From Janibacter massiliensis (lineage in GTDB: Bacteria; Actinomycetota; Actinomycetes; Actinomycetales; Dermatophilaceae), in contig NZ_LT985196.1 of the NCBI RefSeq assembly GCF_900289115.1, positions 1,825,752-1,889,751 of the forward strand: a stretch of DNA of 64,000 nt, given 5' to 3'. The notes below the pieces were generated by a model, which saw only the letters and a program-made list of their open reading frames with translations, did not search any database and had not been told where the DNA came from. The position numbers and the translations under genes are program-made. Below are positions 9,977-18,555 of the stretch, piece by piece. Each line of letters begins with the position of its first letter. Position 1 is the first letter of the stretch.

Positions 9977-11128
9977 ATGAGGATCGAATCGGCGGCCGAC
10001 GTCCTGCTCCGGCACGTGGCCGCGGGGACCTTCACCGGCGGCGTGCTCGCCGTGGGCCGGGGCCGGGACGAGCTCGACGTCGTCTCGCTCGGCCGCGCCG
10101 ACCTCGAGGGTGCGCCGATGTCGACGGAGAGCATCTTCCGCATCCAGTCGATGACGAAGGCCGTCGTGGCCGCCGCGACCCTCCGCGCGGTGCAGGAGGG
10201 CGCGCTGTCGCTTGACGACCCGGTCGACCGCTGGCTCCCCGAACTGGCAGATCGGCCCGTGCTGCGCACCCCGACCTCGCCACTGGACGAGACGGTGCCC
10301 GCCGACGGTCCGATCCGGGTCCGCCACCTCCTCACGTGCACGAGCGGCATCGGTGTCGTCGACCCCCGCTCGCCGCTCGGCGAGGCGATGGAGCGGGACG
10401 GCACGGACGCCGGCCCGGCACCCAGCCCGCTCGGTGCCGACGAGTGGCTATCGCGCCTGGCCGCGCACCCGCTCGTCGGGCACCCCGGAGCGGTGTGGCG
10501 CTACCACCACTCGTTCGCGCTGCTCGGGATCCTCCTGGCCAGGCGGGCCGGCACGACGCTCGAGGACCATCTTCGGCGCGTCGTGCTCGACCCGCTCGGG
10601 ATGCCGGACACCGGGTCCTGGGTGCCGGAGGACGAGCGACACCGGCTCGTCGGCGCGTACCGGCTCGAGGACGGCCGCCTCGTCGAGGTCGAGCCGGCGG
10701 CGGGCGGGCCGTACGCCGGGACGCCGCCGGTCGACGTGAGCCACGGGGAGCTCGTCTCCACCGCCTCGGACTACGCGGCCTTCCTCGCGATGCTCGTCGA
10801 TGGACGGGCGGCGGACGGCTCGACGTACCTCTCGGACGGGCTGCGCGGGGAGATGGTGCGCGACCAGGTCGACCCCGTGCTGAAGACGCCGGGCAGCTTC
10901 GCGTGGTCGGACTCGTTCTGGGACGGGCTCGGATGGGGTTACGGCGGCGCGGTCGTGACCGAGGGCGAGCAGCGGGGCATGTTCTCGTGGTCCGGCGGCG
11001 CCGGGACCGACTTCGCGCTCCTGCCCGACGGCCGGTTCGTCGTCCAGCTCACCCAGACCGAGATGTGCCCGGCCGTCATGCCCGCCTTCGGCGAGGTGCT
11101 GGCCGCGGCGCTCGGCACCGGTGGCTGA
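9977..11128 (+). CDS. Serine hydrolase, beta-lactamase/PBP4 family
   Basis: A 383-residue class C beta-lactamase-like serine hydrolase or esterase. The catalytic SxxK is Ser58-Met-Thr-Lys61. The usual YxN motif is replaced by Tyr176-His-His-Ser, so beta-lactamase activity is doubtful and an esterase or D-aminopeptidase role is more likely. No signal peptide is visible, so it should be cytoplasmic. It begins 38 bases after the SUF operon with its own GGAAGG site, and its end overlaps the VLRF1 gene by eight bases. Substrate unknown. Confidence 0.88.
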   Translation: MRIESAADVLLRHVAAGTFTGGVLAVGRGRDELDVVSLGRADLEGAPMSTESIFRIQSMTKAVVAAATLRAVQEGALSLDDPVDRWLPELADRPVLRTPTSPLDETVPADGPIRVRHLLTCTSGIGVVDPRSPLGEAMERDGTDAGPAPSPLGADEWLSRLAAHPLVGHPGAVWRYHHSFALLGILLARRAGTTLEDHLRRVVLDPLGMPDTGSWVPEDERHRLVGAYRLEDGRLVEVEPAAGGPYAGTPPVDVSHGELVSTASDYAAFLAMLVDGRAADGSTYLSDGLRGEMVRDQVDPVLKTPGSFAWSDSFWDGLGWGYGGAVVTEGEQRGMFSWSGGAGTDFALLPDGRFVVQLTQTEMCPAVMPAFGEVLAAALGTGG

Positions 11129-11645
11129 GCGGCTCGTCGAGGTCGCCCCGGACCGGTTGACCGCCTGGCTCGACCGGTTCACGGCGAACAACCCCGGCCC
11201 CGACCCGGCCCAGCGCGTGGTCGCCGTCGACCGCTTCGACCACGACCCGCTCGCCCTGCTGCTGCTCCGCCGCGGCGGGTACGCGGTCGGGCTCGTGGCC
11301 GGTGGCTCGCTCGTCGCTCACAAGACCGGGACCCGGTACGTCCAGTCGCGGACGAAGGCCGGCGGGTGGTCCCAGCAGCGGTACGCCCGCCGGCGGGGGA
11401 ACCAGGCCGATGAGCTGGTCGATGCTGCCGCGGGGCACCTGGCGAGGATCCTCACCGACCGCGCACCGGCGCAGGCACTCGTCATCGGAGGCGACCGCCA
11501 GCTCGTCGCCGACGCCCTCCGCGCACTGCCCGAGGTCGCCGGCCTCCCGCGCCGGGAGCTCTTCGACCTGCCCGACCCACGCCTCGACGTCCTCCGCACG
11601 GCGCTCGAGCGCGCCCGTGCCGTGCGCGTGACGATCGAGGAATGA
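11121..11645 (+). CDS. VLRF1-type peptidyl-tRNA hydrolase (acVLRF1)
   Basis: A 174-residue protein resembling the actinobacterial branch of Vms1-like release factors, eRF1-fold enzymes that cut peptidyl-tRNA on stalled ribosomes. Residues 68-94 carry the family core: KTGTRYVQSRTK, then GGWSQQR (81-87) with the candidate catalytic glutamine, then YARRRGNQA. The GTG start overlaps the upstream hydrolase stop, implying coupled translation. The eukaryotic partner domains (zinc finger, ankyrin) are absent, as expected for the stand-alone bacterial form. A strong hairpin follows. Confidence 0.82.
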   Translation: MAERLVEVAPDRLTAWLDRFTANNPGPDPAQRVVAVDRFDHDPLALLLLRRGGYAVGLVAGGSLVAHKTGTRYVQSRTKAGGWSQQRYARRRGNQADELVDAAAGHLARILTDRAPAQALVIGGDRQLVADALRALPEVAGLPRRELFDLPDPRLDVLRTALERARAVRVTIEE

Positions 11646-11649
11646 GCGG

Positions 11650-11688
11650 CGAGCGCCCCGCCGGACCAGAGGTCCGACGGGGCGCTCG
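11650..11688. terminator. Bidirectional hairpin terminator
   Basis: An 18-bp stem with one mismatch and a three-base AGA loop: arm GAGCGCCCCGCCGGACC pairs with GGTCCGACGGGGCGCTC. It lies between the convergent VLRF1 and metallopeptidase genes and has no T-run on either side. Confidence 0.75.
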
Positions 11689-11707
11689 TGCAGCGGGTCG
11701 CCCTGGA

Positions 11708-12604
11708 TCAGGGGTTCTCGACGTCCCGGACGGCGAAGGTGTCGCACTCGTTGATGCTCTGGGCGTTCATGCCGCGCATGAGCCACTTCTGGCGCGCCTG
11801 CGCCGACCCGTGGGTCCACGACTCGCGGTTGACGCGTCCGACCTGCGTCTCCTGGATCGTGTCGTCACCGACGGCCTTCGCTGCCGACAGCGCGTCCTGC
11901 ACGTCCTGCTCGGTCACACCCTTGAGGAACGGCGTCCCGTTGCCGGAGTCGGTGCTCGACGCGTGCTGCGCCCACATGCCGGCGAGGCAGTCGGCCATGA
12001 GCTCGACGCGCACGGCTCCGGACTGCTCGCCCCTGGCGTCCTGCTGCGCACGCCCGAGCAGGTTGTAGAGGTGCTGGATGTGGTGGCCGTACTCGTGGGC
12101 GACGACGTACTCCTTGGCCAGCTGACCGTCGCTGGAGCCCATCCGCTCGAGCAGCCCGAAGAAGCTCGCGTCGACGTAGATCGTCTCGTCCGTGGGGCAG
12201 TAGAAGGGGCCGACCTGGTTGCTCGCCGTGCCGCAGGCGGACTGCGTCGCGCCCTCGTAGACGACGGTCTGCGCGGGCTCGAAGGCGCGGCGCTGGCCGG
12301 TATAGGCGGTCTCCCAGTACGTCTCGGCCGAGTAGGCGGTCGCGGCGACGAGGCAGCGGTCGTCCTCGTTCGCGTCCTTTCCGGTCTTGCAGTTCTCCTT
12401 CACCCAGCTCTGCGGGGCCTCCTGGTAGGACTGACCGCCCGCGCTGCCCCCGGTCGGGTCAGCTCCATTGGGGAACAGGAGATAGCCGACGATGGCGATG
12501 ATGAGGCCGAGGATGCCGCCGCCGCCGGCGATCATCGGGCCGCGCCCGCCGCCTCCGCTGCTGACGTTCGAGGTGTCGATCTGGGCGTTCTCGTTGAAGC
12601 TCAC
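11708..12604 (-). CDS. Neutral zinc metallopeptidase (YpfJ family)
   Basis: A 298-residue membrane-anchored metallopeptidase. A short cytoplasmic N-terminus, SFNENAQIDTSNV, is followed by a Gly-rich stretch and one membrane helix (GILGLIIAIVGYLLF). The extracytoplasmic domain carries the zinc motif HEYGHH and the downstream Glu-containing VELMADCLAGMWA. Cysteine pairs (NCKTGKD...RCLV, SACG...FYC) suggest disulfides outside the membrane. The GTG start at 12604 has a GGAAGG site; its promoter overlaps that of the divergent ABC-F gene. Physiological substrate unknown. Confidence 0.9.
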   Translation of the reverse strand: MSFNENAQIDTSNVSSGGGGRGPMIAGGGGILGLIIAIVGYLLFPNGADPTGGSAGGQSYQEAPQSWVKENCKTGKDANEDDRCLVAATAYSAETYWETAYTGQRRAFEPAQTVVYEGATQSACGTASNQVGPFYCPTDETIYVDASFFGLLERMGSSDGQLAKEYVVAHEYGHHIQHLYNLLGRAQQDARGEQSGAVRVELMADCLAGMWAQHASSTDSGNGTPFLKGVTEQDVQDALSAAKAVGDDTIQETQVGRVNRESWTHGSAQARQKWLMRGMNAQSINECDTFAVRDVENP

Positions 12605-12653
12605 GGTGGGCCTTCCGGGACGTGGGCGATCAGGCCCGCGGGCGTGCGGGCCA

Positions 12654-12660
12654 TAGACTA
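12654..12660. promoter_or_regulatory. Overlapping divergent -10 boxes
   Basis: TAGACTA reads TAGACT on the plus strand and TAGTCT on the minus strand, so one 7-bp symmetric site can serve both the ABC-F gene (start 12740) and the metallopeptidase gene (start 12604). Both genes have ribosome sites and leaders. Confidence 0.5.
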
Positions 12661-12739
12661 ACCCGGCCGCGTGCGCCCTCCCCCGATCGTTCGGGACCGC
12701 CTCGGCACCCCGAACCCCTCGTCGACCTGCAGGAGCACC

Positions 12740-14338
12740 GTGATCGTCGCCAGTGGGATCGAGCTGCGCGCGGGGTCCCGGATCCTCCTCGACGACGCGA
12801 GCTTCCGGGTCGCACCGGGTGACCGGGTCGGGCTCGTCGGGCGCAACGGCGCGGGGAAGACGACCCTGACGAAGGTGCTCGCCGGGCAGGGCCAGGCGGC
12901 CGCCGGCACGGTGACGACCTCGGGCGAGGTCGGTTACCTCCCGCAGGACCCCCGCACGGGCGACCTCACCGTCACCGCCCGGGAGCGGATCCTCTCCGCC
13001 CGGGGGCTCGACACCATCGTCCGCGACCGGCGCCTGGCCGAGCAGCGGATGGCCGCCGCGGACGACGCGATCCGGGAGAAGGCGATGCGCCGCTACGCCC
13101 GGCTCGAGGACGAGTTCGCCTCTGCCGGCGGGTACGCGGCCGAGTCCGAGGCCGCGTCCATCGCCTCGGCGCTCGGCATCGACGAGCAGCGGATGGACCA
13201 GGAGCTCGGGTCGCTCTCCGGCGGTCAGCGCCGCCGGGTCGAGCTCGCCCGGATCCTCTTCTCGGGCGCGGAGACCCTGCTGCTCGACGAGCCGACGAAC
13301 CACCTCGACGCCGACTCGATCGCCTGGCTGCGCGACCACCTCAAGGGGTACTCCGGGGGTCTGGTCATCATCAGCCACGACGTCGACCTCCTCTCGGTCG
13401 TCGTCAACCGCGTCTTCCACCTCGACGCGAACCGGGGCGAGATCGACGTCTACAACATGGGGTGGAAGAACTACCTCACCCAGCGGGAGACCGACGAGCG
13501 GCGCCGCAAGCGGGAGAGCGCGAACGCCCAGAAGAAGGCCGGCGCCCTGCTCGAGCAGGCCGAGAAGATGCGCGCGAAGGCGACGAAGGCGACCGCCGCG
13601 CAGCAGATGATCCGGCGGGCCGAGAAGATGCTCGCCGGGCTCGAGGGCGAGCGGCAGACCGACAAGGTCGCCAAGCTGCGCTTCCCGACCCCCGCGCCCT
13701 GCGGCAAGACCCCGCTGCGGGCCTCGGGCCTCTCGCGCAGCTACGGCAGCCAGGAGATCTTCACCGACGTCGACCTCGCCATCGACCGGGGATCGCGCGT
13801 CGTCGTCCTCGGGCTCAACGGCGCGGGGAAGACGACGCTGCTGCGGATGCTCGCCGGGGTCGACGAGCCCGACACCGGCCAGGTCGAGCCCGGCCACGGG
13901 CTCAAGCTCGGGTACTACGCCCAGGAGCACGAGAACCTCGACGTCGACCGGTCGGTCCTGGAGAACATGAAGTCGGCCGCCCCGGACCTCGGGGAGACCG
14001 AGGTGCGCAAGGTGCTCGGCAGCTTCCTCTTCTCCGGGGACGACGTCGACAAGCCCGCCCGGGTCCTGTCCGGCGGGGAGAAGACCCGTCTGTCCCTCGC
14101 GACGCTCGTCGTCTCGAGCGCGAACGTCCTCTTGCTCGACGAGCCGACGAACAACCTCGACCCCGCCTCGCGCGCGGAGATCCTCGGGGCGCTCTCGACG
14201 TACACGGGCGCGGTCGTCATGGTCACGCACGACGAGGGCGCGGTCGACGCGCTCGAGCCGGAGCGGATCCTCCTCCTGCCCGACGGGGTCGAGGACCTCT
14301 GGGGACCGGACTACCGGGACCTCATCAGCCTCGCGTGA
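12740..14338 (+). CDS. ABC-F family ATPase
   Basis: A soluble twin-ATPase ABC-F protein (532 residues) without membrane domains; the family acts on ribosomes in translation regulation or antibiotic protection. Two ABC domains carry Walker A GRNGAGKT (residues 34-41) and GLNGAGKT (about 358-365), each with a signature (SLSGGQRRR, LSGGEKTR) and Walker B. The charged P-site linker (YLTQRETDERRRKRESANA onward) is intact. The GTG at 12740 follows AGGAG by four bases; the frame upstream is unconserved. It is probably a housekeeping factor, since no resistance genes are nearby. Confidence 0.93.
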   Translation: MIVASGIELRAGSRILLDDASFRVAPGDRVGLVGRNGAGKTTLTKVLAGQGQAAAGTVTTSGEVGYLPQDPRTGDLTVTARERILSARGLDTIVRDRRLAEQRMAAADDAIREKAMRRYARLEDEFASAGGYAAESEAASIASALGIDEQRMDQELGSLSGGQRRRVELARILFSGAETLLLDEPTNHLDADSIAWLRDHLKGYSGGLVIISHDVDLLSVVVNRVFHLDANRGEIDVYNMGWKNYLTQRETDERRRKRESANAQKKAGALLEQAEKMRAKATKATAAQQMIRRAEKMLAGLEGERQTDKVAKLRFPTPAPCGKTPLRASGLSRSYGSQEIFTDVDLAIDRGSRVVVLGLNGAGKTTLLRMLAGVDEPDTGQVEPGHGLKLGYYAQEHENLDVDRSVLENMKSAAPDLGETEVRKVLGSFLFSGDDVDKPARVLSGGEKTRLSLATLVVSSANVLLLDEPTNNLDPASRAEILGALSTYTGAVVMVTHDEGAVDALEPERILLLPDGVEDLWGPDYRDLISLA

Positions 14339-14416
14339 GCCCGGCCCGGGAAGGGATTCGCCGACCCGGGCGTTGCCGACCCCGGCAGCGGTGTCGGACG
14401 AAAGAGCGGTGGTCGC

Positions 14417-16276
14417 ATGGCGGCAGGAGCCTGGGGCGTGGCCCGGACGATGGGCCGGGACTCCTCCGTCGTCGACGAGTCGGTCCCCCGGGGAACGACC
14501 CGCCGCGTGCTGTCGTACGCCCGTCCGTACCGGGGCACCATCGCCGTCTTCCTCGTGATCGTCACCCTCGCGGCCCTGACGTCGGTCGCCGCCCCGTTGG
14601 CACTGAAGACCGTCGTCGACGACGGCGTCATCCCCGGTGACCGCCGGGTCGTCGTCCTCACGGCCCTGGCGGTCGCCGCGATCGCCGTCGCCGAGGCCGT
14701 CCTCACCCTCGTCCAGCGGTGGTACTCCGCCCGCATCGGGGAGGGCCTCATCCTCGACCTGCGCAGCCAGGTGTTCCGGCACGTCCAGGAGCAACCGATC
14801 GCGTTCTTCACCCGGGCGCAGACCGGCTCTCTCGTGACCCGCCTCAACACCGACGTCATCGGGGCGCAGGCGGCCTTCTCCAGCGTCCTGTCGGGGGCGG
14901 TGAGCAACACGATCTCCGTCGCCCTCGTGCTCGCCGCGATGTTCGCTCTGTCCTGGCAGATCACCCTCGTCTCGCTGCTTCTCGTGCCGCTCTTCGTCCT
15001 CGCCGCCCGTTGGATGGGGCAGCGGCTCGCCGGTCTCACCCGCGAGCAGATGACGATGAACGCCGACATGGGCTCGCGGATGACCGAGCGGTTCAACGTC
15101 GGCGGGGCGATGCTCGTCAAGCTCTTCGGCGATCCCGACCGCGAGTCGGCCGAGTACACCCGGCGGGCCGCACGGGTGCGTGACCTCGGTATCGCCCTCG
15201 CCGTCAACCGCACCTTCTTCATGGCCGCGCTCACCCTCGTCGCCGCCCTCGCCACGGCGATCGTCTACGGCCTCGGCGGGATCCTCGCGATCAACGGCTC
15301 CCTGTCCGTGGGGACGCTGCTGGCCCTCGCAGCGCTCCTCACGCGCCTCTACGGTCCGCTCACCTCGCTGTCGAACATCCGCGTCGACGTCATGACGGCG
15401 CTCGTGTCGTTCCAGCGGATCTTCGAGGTCCTCGACCTCCGCCCGGCGATCGTCGAGCGCACCGGTGCGATCGAGCTGCCCGGCGGCTCGTTGTCGGTGC
15501 GGATGCGGGGGGTCTCCTTCGCCTACCCGTCCGCCGACGAGATCTCGCTCCGCTCGCTCGAGAGCACGGCGCCGGGGGACCGGAAGGGGTCAGGTCCGGT
15601 GCTGCGCGACATCGACCTCGCCGTCGAGCCCGGCCAGCTCGTCGCGCTCGTCGGCCCGAGCGGCTCCGGCAAGACCACTCTGACCACGCTCGTCGCGCGC
15701 CTCTACGACCCGACGGACGGGATCGTCGAGGTCGGTGGGACCGACCTGCGGGATGCGTCCCTGGCCAGCGTCCGGAACCGGATCGGGATGGTCACCCAAG
15801 ACGCCCACATGTTCCACGACACGATCCGCGAGAACCTCGTCCTCGCCAAGCCCGACGCCACGGACGAGCAGATCTGGGCCGCCCTCGACGCGGCGCAGGT
15901 CGGAGATCTCGTCCGCCGTCTGCCGGCCGGGCTCGAGACCGTCGTCGGCGACCGCGGGCACCGGCTCTCCGGCGGGGAGAAGCAGCGACTGGCGATCGCC
16001 CGGCTCCTGCTGCGCTCGCCCGGGGTCATCGTCCTCGACGAGGCGACGGCCCACCTGGACAGCGAGTCCGAGGCGGCCGTCCAGCGCGCGCTCGACGTCG
16101 CGCTCCACGGACGGACGGCGCTCGTCATCGCCCATCGCTTGTCGACCGTCCGCGGGGCCGACCAGATCCTCGTCGTCCAGGACGGCCGGATCGTCGAGCG
16201 GGGCACCCACCCCGACCTGCTCGCGGCGGGCGGCCTGTACGCCGACCTCTACCGGACGCAGTTCGCCGACGCCTGA
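14417..16276 (+). CDS. ABC exporter, fused permease-ATPase
   Basis: A 619-residue half-transporter of the MsbA/MdlB type with six membrane helices in about residues 35-320. The ATPase domain carries GPSGSGKTT, a Q-loop in VTQDAHMFHDTIREN, signature LSGGEKQR and Walker B VIVLDEATAHLD, then the switch HRLST. An 18-residue charged insertion (RSLESTAPGDRKGSG) lies before Walker A. It probably works as a homodimer, since no partner half is adjacent. Substrate unknown (drug, lipid or peptide). Confidence 0.93.
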   Translation: MAAGAWGVARTMGRDSSVVDESVPRGTTRRVLSYARPYRGTIAVFLVIVTLAALTSVAAPLALKTVVDDGVIPGDRRVVVLTALAVAAIAVAEAVLTLVQRWYSARIGEGLILDLRSQVFRHVQEQPIAFFTRAQTGSLVTRLNTDVIGAQAAFSSVLSGAVSNTISVALVLAAMFALSWQITLVSLLLVPLFVLAARWMGQRLAGLTREQMTMNADMGSRMTERFNVGGAMLVKLFGDPDRESAEYTRRAARVRDLGIALAVNRTFFMAALTLVAALATAIVYGLGGILAINGSLSVGTLLALAALLTRLYGPLTSLSNIRVDVMTALVSFQRIFEVLDLRPAIVERTGAIELPGGSLSVRMRGVSFAYPSADEISLRSLESTAPGDRKGSGPVLRDIDLAVEPGQLVALVGPSGSGKTTLTTLVARLYDPTDGIVEVGGTDLRDASLASVRNRIGMVTQDAHMFHDTIRENLVLAKPDATDEQIWAALDAAQVGDLVRRLPAGLETVVGDRGHRLSGGEKQRLAIARLLLRSPGVIVLDEATAHLDSESEAAVQRALDVALHGRTALVIAHRLSTVRGADQILVVQDGRIVERGTHPDLLAAGGLYADLYRTQFADA

Positions 16277-16298
16277 GGCCGGGGTCCGCTCAGGCGTC
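16268..16298. terminator. Inverted repeat formed by two convergent gene ends
   Basis: GACGCCTGAG and CTCAGGCGTC form a perfect 10-bp stem with an 11-base loop. Each arm carries the last Asp-Ala codons and TGA stop of one gene (ABC exporter on plus, SURF1 on minus). It is a likely bidirectional terminator. Confidence 0.6.
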
Positions 16299-17117
16299 CT
16301 CCTCGTCCCAGATGCGGACCTTCCTCGGCCGCTCCCGCGGGCCTTCGTGGCCTTCGGCGCGCCAGCGGGCATCGGCGACCTGCCGTCGGACGCCGAGGGC
16401 GACGAGGACGAAGCCGATCGGCATCGCGGCCCACCACTGGAACGCGTAGAACAGGTGCGGACCGGTGCCGGTCGTCGGCTCGGCCAGCCGCGCCGGCCGA
16501 CGCTCCGGCGGGGTCGGGACGCCGCCGGCCCGCTCCTCGTCGAGGACGACGTAGCCGCCCAGGACCGGTCCGCCCGCGAGGTGGGCGGCTGCGTCGAGGT
16601 CGATCGTCCCGAGCTGGGGGCGGGGGAGCGGCTCGCTCGGTTCGCTCTCCGCGCGGCGCAGCCAGCCGGTGACGGTGACCTCGCCCGGCGGCGGCTCCGG
16701 CACGTCCGGGAGCACGGCGGCGCCCTCGTCGGAGTTCGGCACCCAGCCCCGGTCGACGAGGACGACACCGTCGGCGGTGCGCAGGGGGACGAGGACCTCG
16801 TATCCGTAGGTTCCCTCGAGCGGCCGGTTGCGCACGAAGATCGTGCGCGCCGTGTCGTACCGGCCCGTGGCCATGACCGTCGTCCACTCCCGGGAGGGAT
16901 CCAGCGGGGCGTCGCCGACGACCTCGGTCACGGGCACCGGCGGGGCGTCGTAGTGGGCCTGCACGAGCTGCGCACGCTCGTGCCGGGCCTCGTAGCGGTG
17001 CCACTGCCACTGGCCGAGGAACCACGCGGCGACCGCGAACACCACGGAGGCGAGCAGTGCGAGCACCCAGTCGCGCCGGAGCAGCACCCGTGGCCAGGAG
17101 GGAACGACCTCGCTCAC
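16290..17117 (-). CDS. SURF1 family cytochrome oxidase assembly protein
   Basis: A 275-residue membrane protein with one helix near residues 17-36 and another near 225-245, enclosing an extracytoplasmic domain, the standard SURF1 topology. Marks include LGQWQWHRYEARHERA after the first helix, the VRNRPLEGTYGYEVLVPL core, VDRGWVPN and HLFYAFQWWAAMPIGF at the second helix. It assists heme a insertion into cytochrome c oxidase, matching ctaA in this window. The GTG start overlaps the stop of the upstream small gene. Confidence 0.92.
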   Translation of the reverse strand: MSEVVPSWPRVLLRRDWVLALLASVVFAVAAWFLGQWQWHRYEARHERAQLVQAHYDAPPVPVTEVVGDAPLDPSREWTTVMATGRYDTARTIFVRNRPLEGTYGYEVLVPLRTADGVVLVDRGWVPNSDEGAAVLPDVPEPPPGEVTVTGWLRRAESEPSEPLPRPQLGTIDLDAAAHLAGGPVLGGYVVLDEERAGGVPTPPERRPARLAEPTTGTGPHLFYAFQWWAAMPIGFVLVALGVRRQVADARWRAEGHEGPRERPRKVRIWDEEDA

Positions 17118-17338
17118 CCGGCGCCCTCGGGGATCTGCTCGACCGGGACCGTGGACCGGAGGAACCCGCGCAGGCCCAGGAAGTCACCCAGCGAGCCGAC
17201 GTGGTCCTCGCAGGCCAGCCAGACCTTGCGGCGCGAGTCCTCGTGCAGCCGCGGGTTGTTCCACAGCAGGGCCGAGGTGGCGCGGGCACGGCACCCCTTG
17301 GCGCTGCACACGGCCTCCGACCCCGGGGTCGGGCTCAT
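17114..17338 (-). CDS. Conserved small Cys-containing protein
   Basis: A 74-residue protein with CSAKGC near the N-terminus and a third cysteine in VWLACEDH, plus LWNNPRLHEDSRRK and LGDFLGLRGFL. Homologous small proteins next to SURF1 in actinobacteria are often database-labelled acetone carboxylase, without basis that can be seen here. The Cys-x4-Cys...Cys-x2-His pattern could bind a metal. It is coupled on both sides by ATGA/GTGA overlaps between the DUF3099 and SURF1 genes. An accessory role in oxidase assembly is a guess from position only. Confidence 0.82.
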   Translation of the reverse strand: MSPTPGSEAVCSAKGCRARATSALLWNNPRLHEDSRRKVWLACEDHVGSLGDFLGLRGFLRSTVPVEQIPEGAG

Positions 17339-17613
17339 GCCTCGATCCGGCGGGGTCCGGTCTCGACCGGACCCACCGGGCGCGCGGGCTCGGCGCCGCG
17401 GCTGCCGACCGCGTTCGCGACGACGACGGCGATGTACGGCAGGACGGTCGCGAGCACGACGGGGACGATCCGCAGCCACCCGTCGACGACGAAGACGAGG
17501 AGGAAGCAGGCGGTGCGGATGGCCATCATCACGAGGTACTTGCGGGCACGGTCGGCCTGCTCCTCGGCGGGAGCCTGAGGGAGATCGGTGATCGACTGGA
17601 CGGCCGGCGGCAC
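17335..17613 (-). CDS. DUF3099 membrane protein
   Basis: A 92-residue protein with two closely spaced membrane helices (about residues 30-46 and 49-67) and a Pro/Arg-rich cytoplasmic tail, matching DUF3099. The start is GTG at 17613, six bases from TAGGCT, so it is the leaderless first gene of the DUF3099/small Cys protein/SURF1 operon. Function unknown. Confidence 0.83.
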   Translation of the reverse strand: MPPAVQSITDLPQAPAEEQADRARKYLVMMAIRTACFLLVFVVDGWLRIVPVVLATVLPYIAVVVANAVGSRGAEPARPVGPVETGPRRIEA

Positions 17614-17619
17614 CCGGCC

Positions 17620-17625
17620 AGCCTA
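17620..17625 (-). promoter_or_regulatory. -10 box for leaderless DUF3099-SURF1 operon
   Basis: TAGGCT, six bases before the GTG at 17613. It overlaps the serB stop codon at 17623-17625, so the operon promoter is embedded in the end of the upstream gene. Confidence 0.5.
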
Positions 17626-18555
17626 CGCGCGGGGGTCGGGCACGTCGCTCACGGCGTCCTCGCCGATCCCCAGCAGGGCGAGGACGAGGTCGAGACGACG
17701 CGTGCGCAGCGAGCACGGCGCCGCCTCGCGCACGACGGCCTTCGCGCAGAACGCGATGCCCACCCCGGCCGCCGCGATCATCCGCAGGTCGTTGGCGCCG
17801 TCGCCGATGGCGACCGTCCGTGCCTGCGGGATCCCGAGCTGCTCGGCCAGCTCGGTGAGGAAGGCCTGCTTGCGGTCGGGGTCGACGACGGCTCCCGCGA
17901 CGGTGCCGGTCAGCTGACCGCCGTCGGTGCCCAGACGGTTGGCCTCGGCGTGGTCGATCGCCAGCGGGGCGACGAGCTGGTCGACAATCTCCTGGAAGCC
18001 GCCGGAGACCACCGCGACGGTGCCGCCGGTCGCCCGGACGGTCGCGGCGAGCCGGCCCACGCCCGGGGTGTACCGCACCCGGCGGCGCGCGTCGTGCAGC
18101 ACGGAGGTCGGCAGGCCCGCCAGGGTCGCGACCCGCGCATGGAGGCTCTCGGCGAAGTCGAGCTCGCCGCGCATCGCGCGTTCCGTGACGGCCGCGACCT
18201 CCTCGCGCGTTCCGGCCGCGTCCGCGAGGAGCTCGATGACCTCGTCCTCGATGAGGGTCGAGTCGACGTCGAGGACGACGAGTCGTGGTCCGGGGCCGAG
18301 CGCGGACCCGGGGACGACGTTGACGTCGACGTCGTCGGCTGCGCAGGGCGCGACGGCCGAGCGCGCCGCGTCGAGCCCGAGGCCCTGGACCTCGACGAGG
18401 GTGGCCCGCGTGCACGGACCGTCGAGCGACCGGGTCCCGTGGGTCGAGCCGCCGGCGGCCTCGATCGCCGACACGGCCGAGCCGAGGACGGTGTCGAGGG
18501 CTTCGGTGCCCGCGGCCGCGGTGACGACGAGGGCGCACGTCGGGGCGTCGGTCAC
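17623..18555 (-). CDS. serB: Phosphoserine phosphatase SerB
   Basis: HAD-family enzyme for the last step of serine synthesis (310 residues). The catalytic motif is [17 protein letters not shown] (DxDST), followed by [12 protein letters not shown] (motif II) and [16 protein letters not shown] (motif III). About 90 N-terminal residues look like a degenerate ACT-type regulatory domain. The GTG start overlaps the glgC stop by four bases. Coupling to a glycogen gene is unusual in meaning but may be only positional. Confidence 0.93.
   Translation of the reverse strand: MTDAPTCALVVTAAAGTEALDTVLGSAVSAIEAAGGSTHGTRSLDGPCTRATLVEVQGLGLDAARSAVAPCAADDVDVNVVPGSALGPGPRLVVLDVDSTLIEDEVIELLADAAGTREEVAAVTERAMRGELDFAESLHARVATLAGLPTSVLHDARRRVRYTPGVGRLAATVRATGGTVAVVSGGFQEIVDQLVAPLAIDHAEANRLGTDGGQLTGTVAGAVVDPDRKQAFLTELAEQLGIPQARTVAIGDGANDLRMIAAAGVGIAFCAKAVVREAAPCSLRTRRLDLVLALLGIGEDAVSDVPDPRA

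Noticed and set aside
12605-14794. Upstream extension of the metallopeptidase frame
   Set aside because: Antisense to the ABC-F gene; GTG 12604 has a ribosome site and the family's normal N-terminus.
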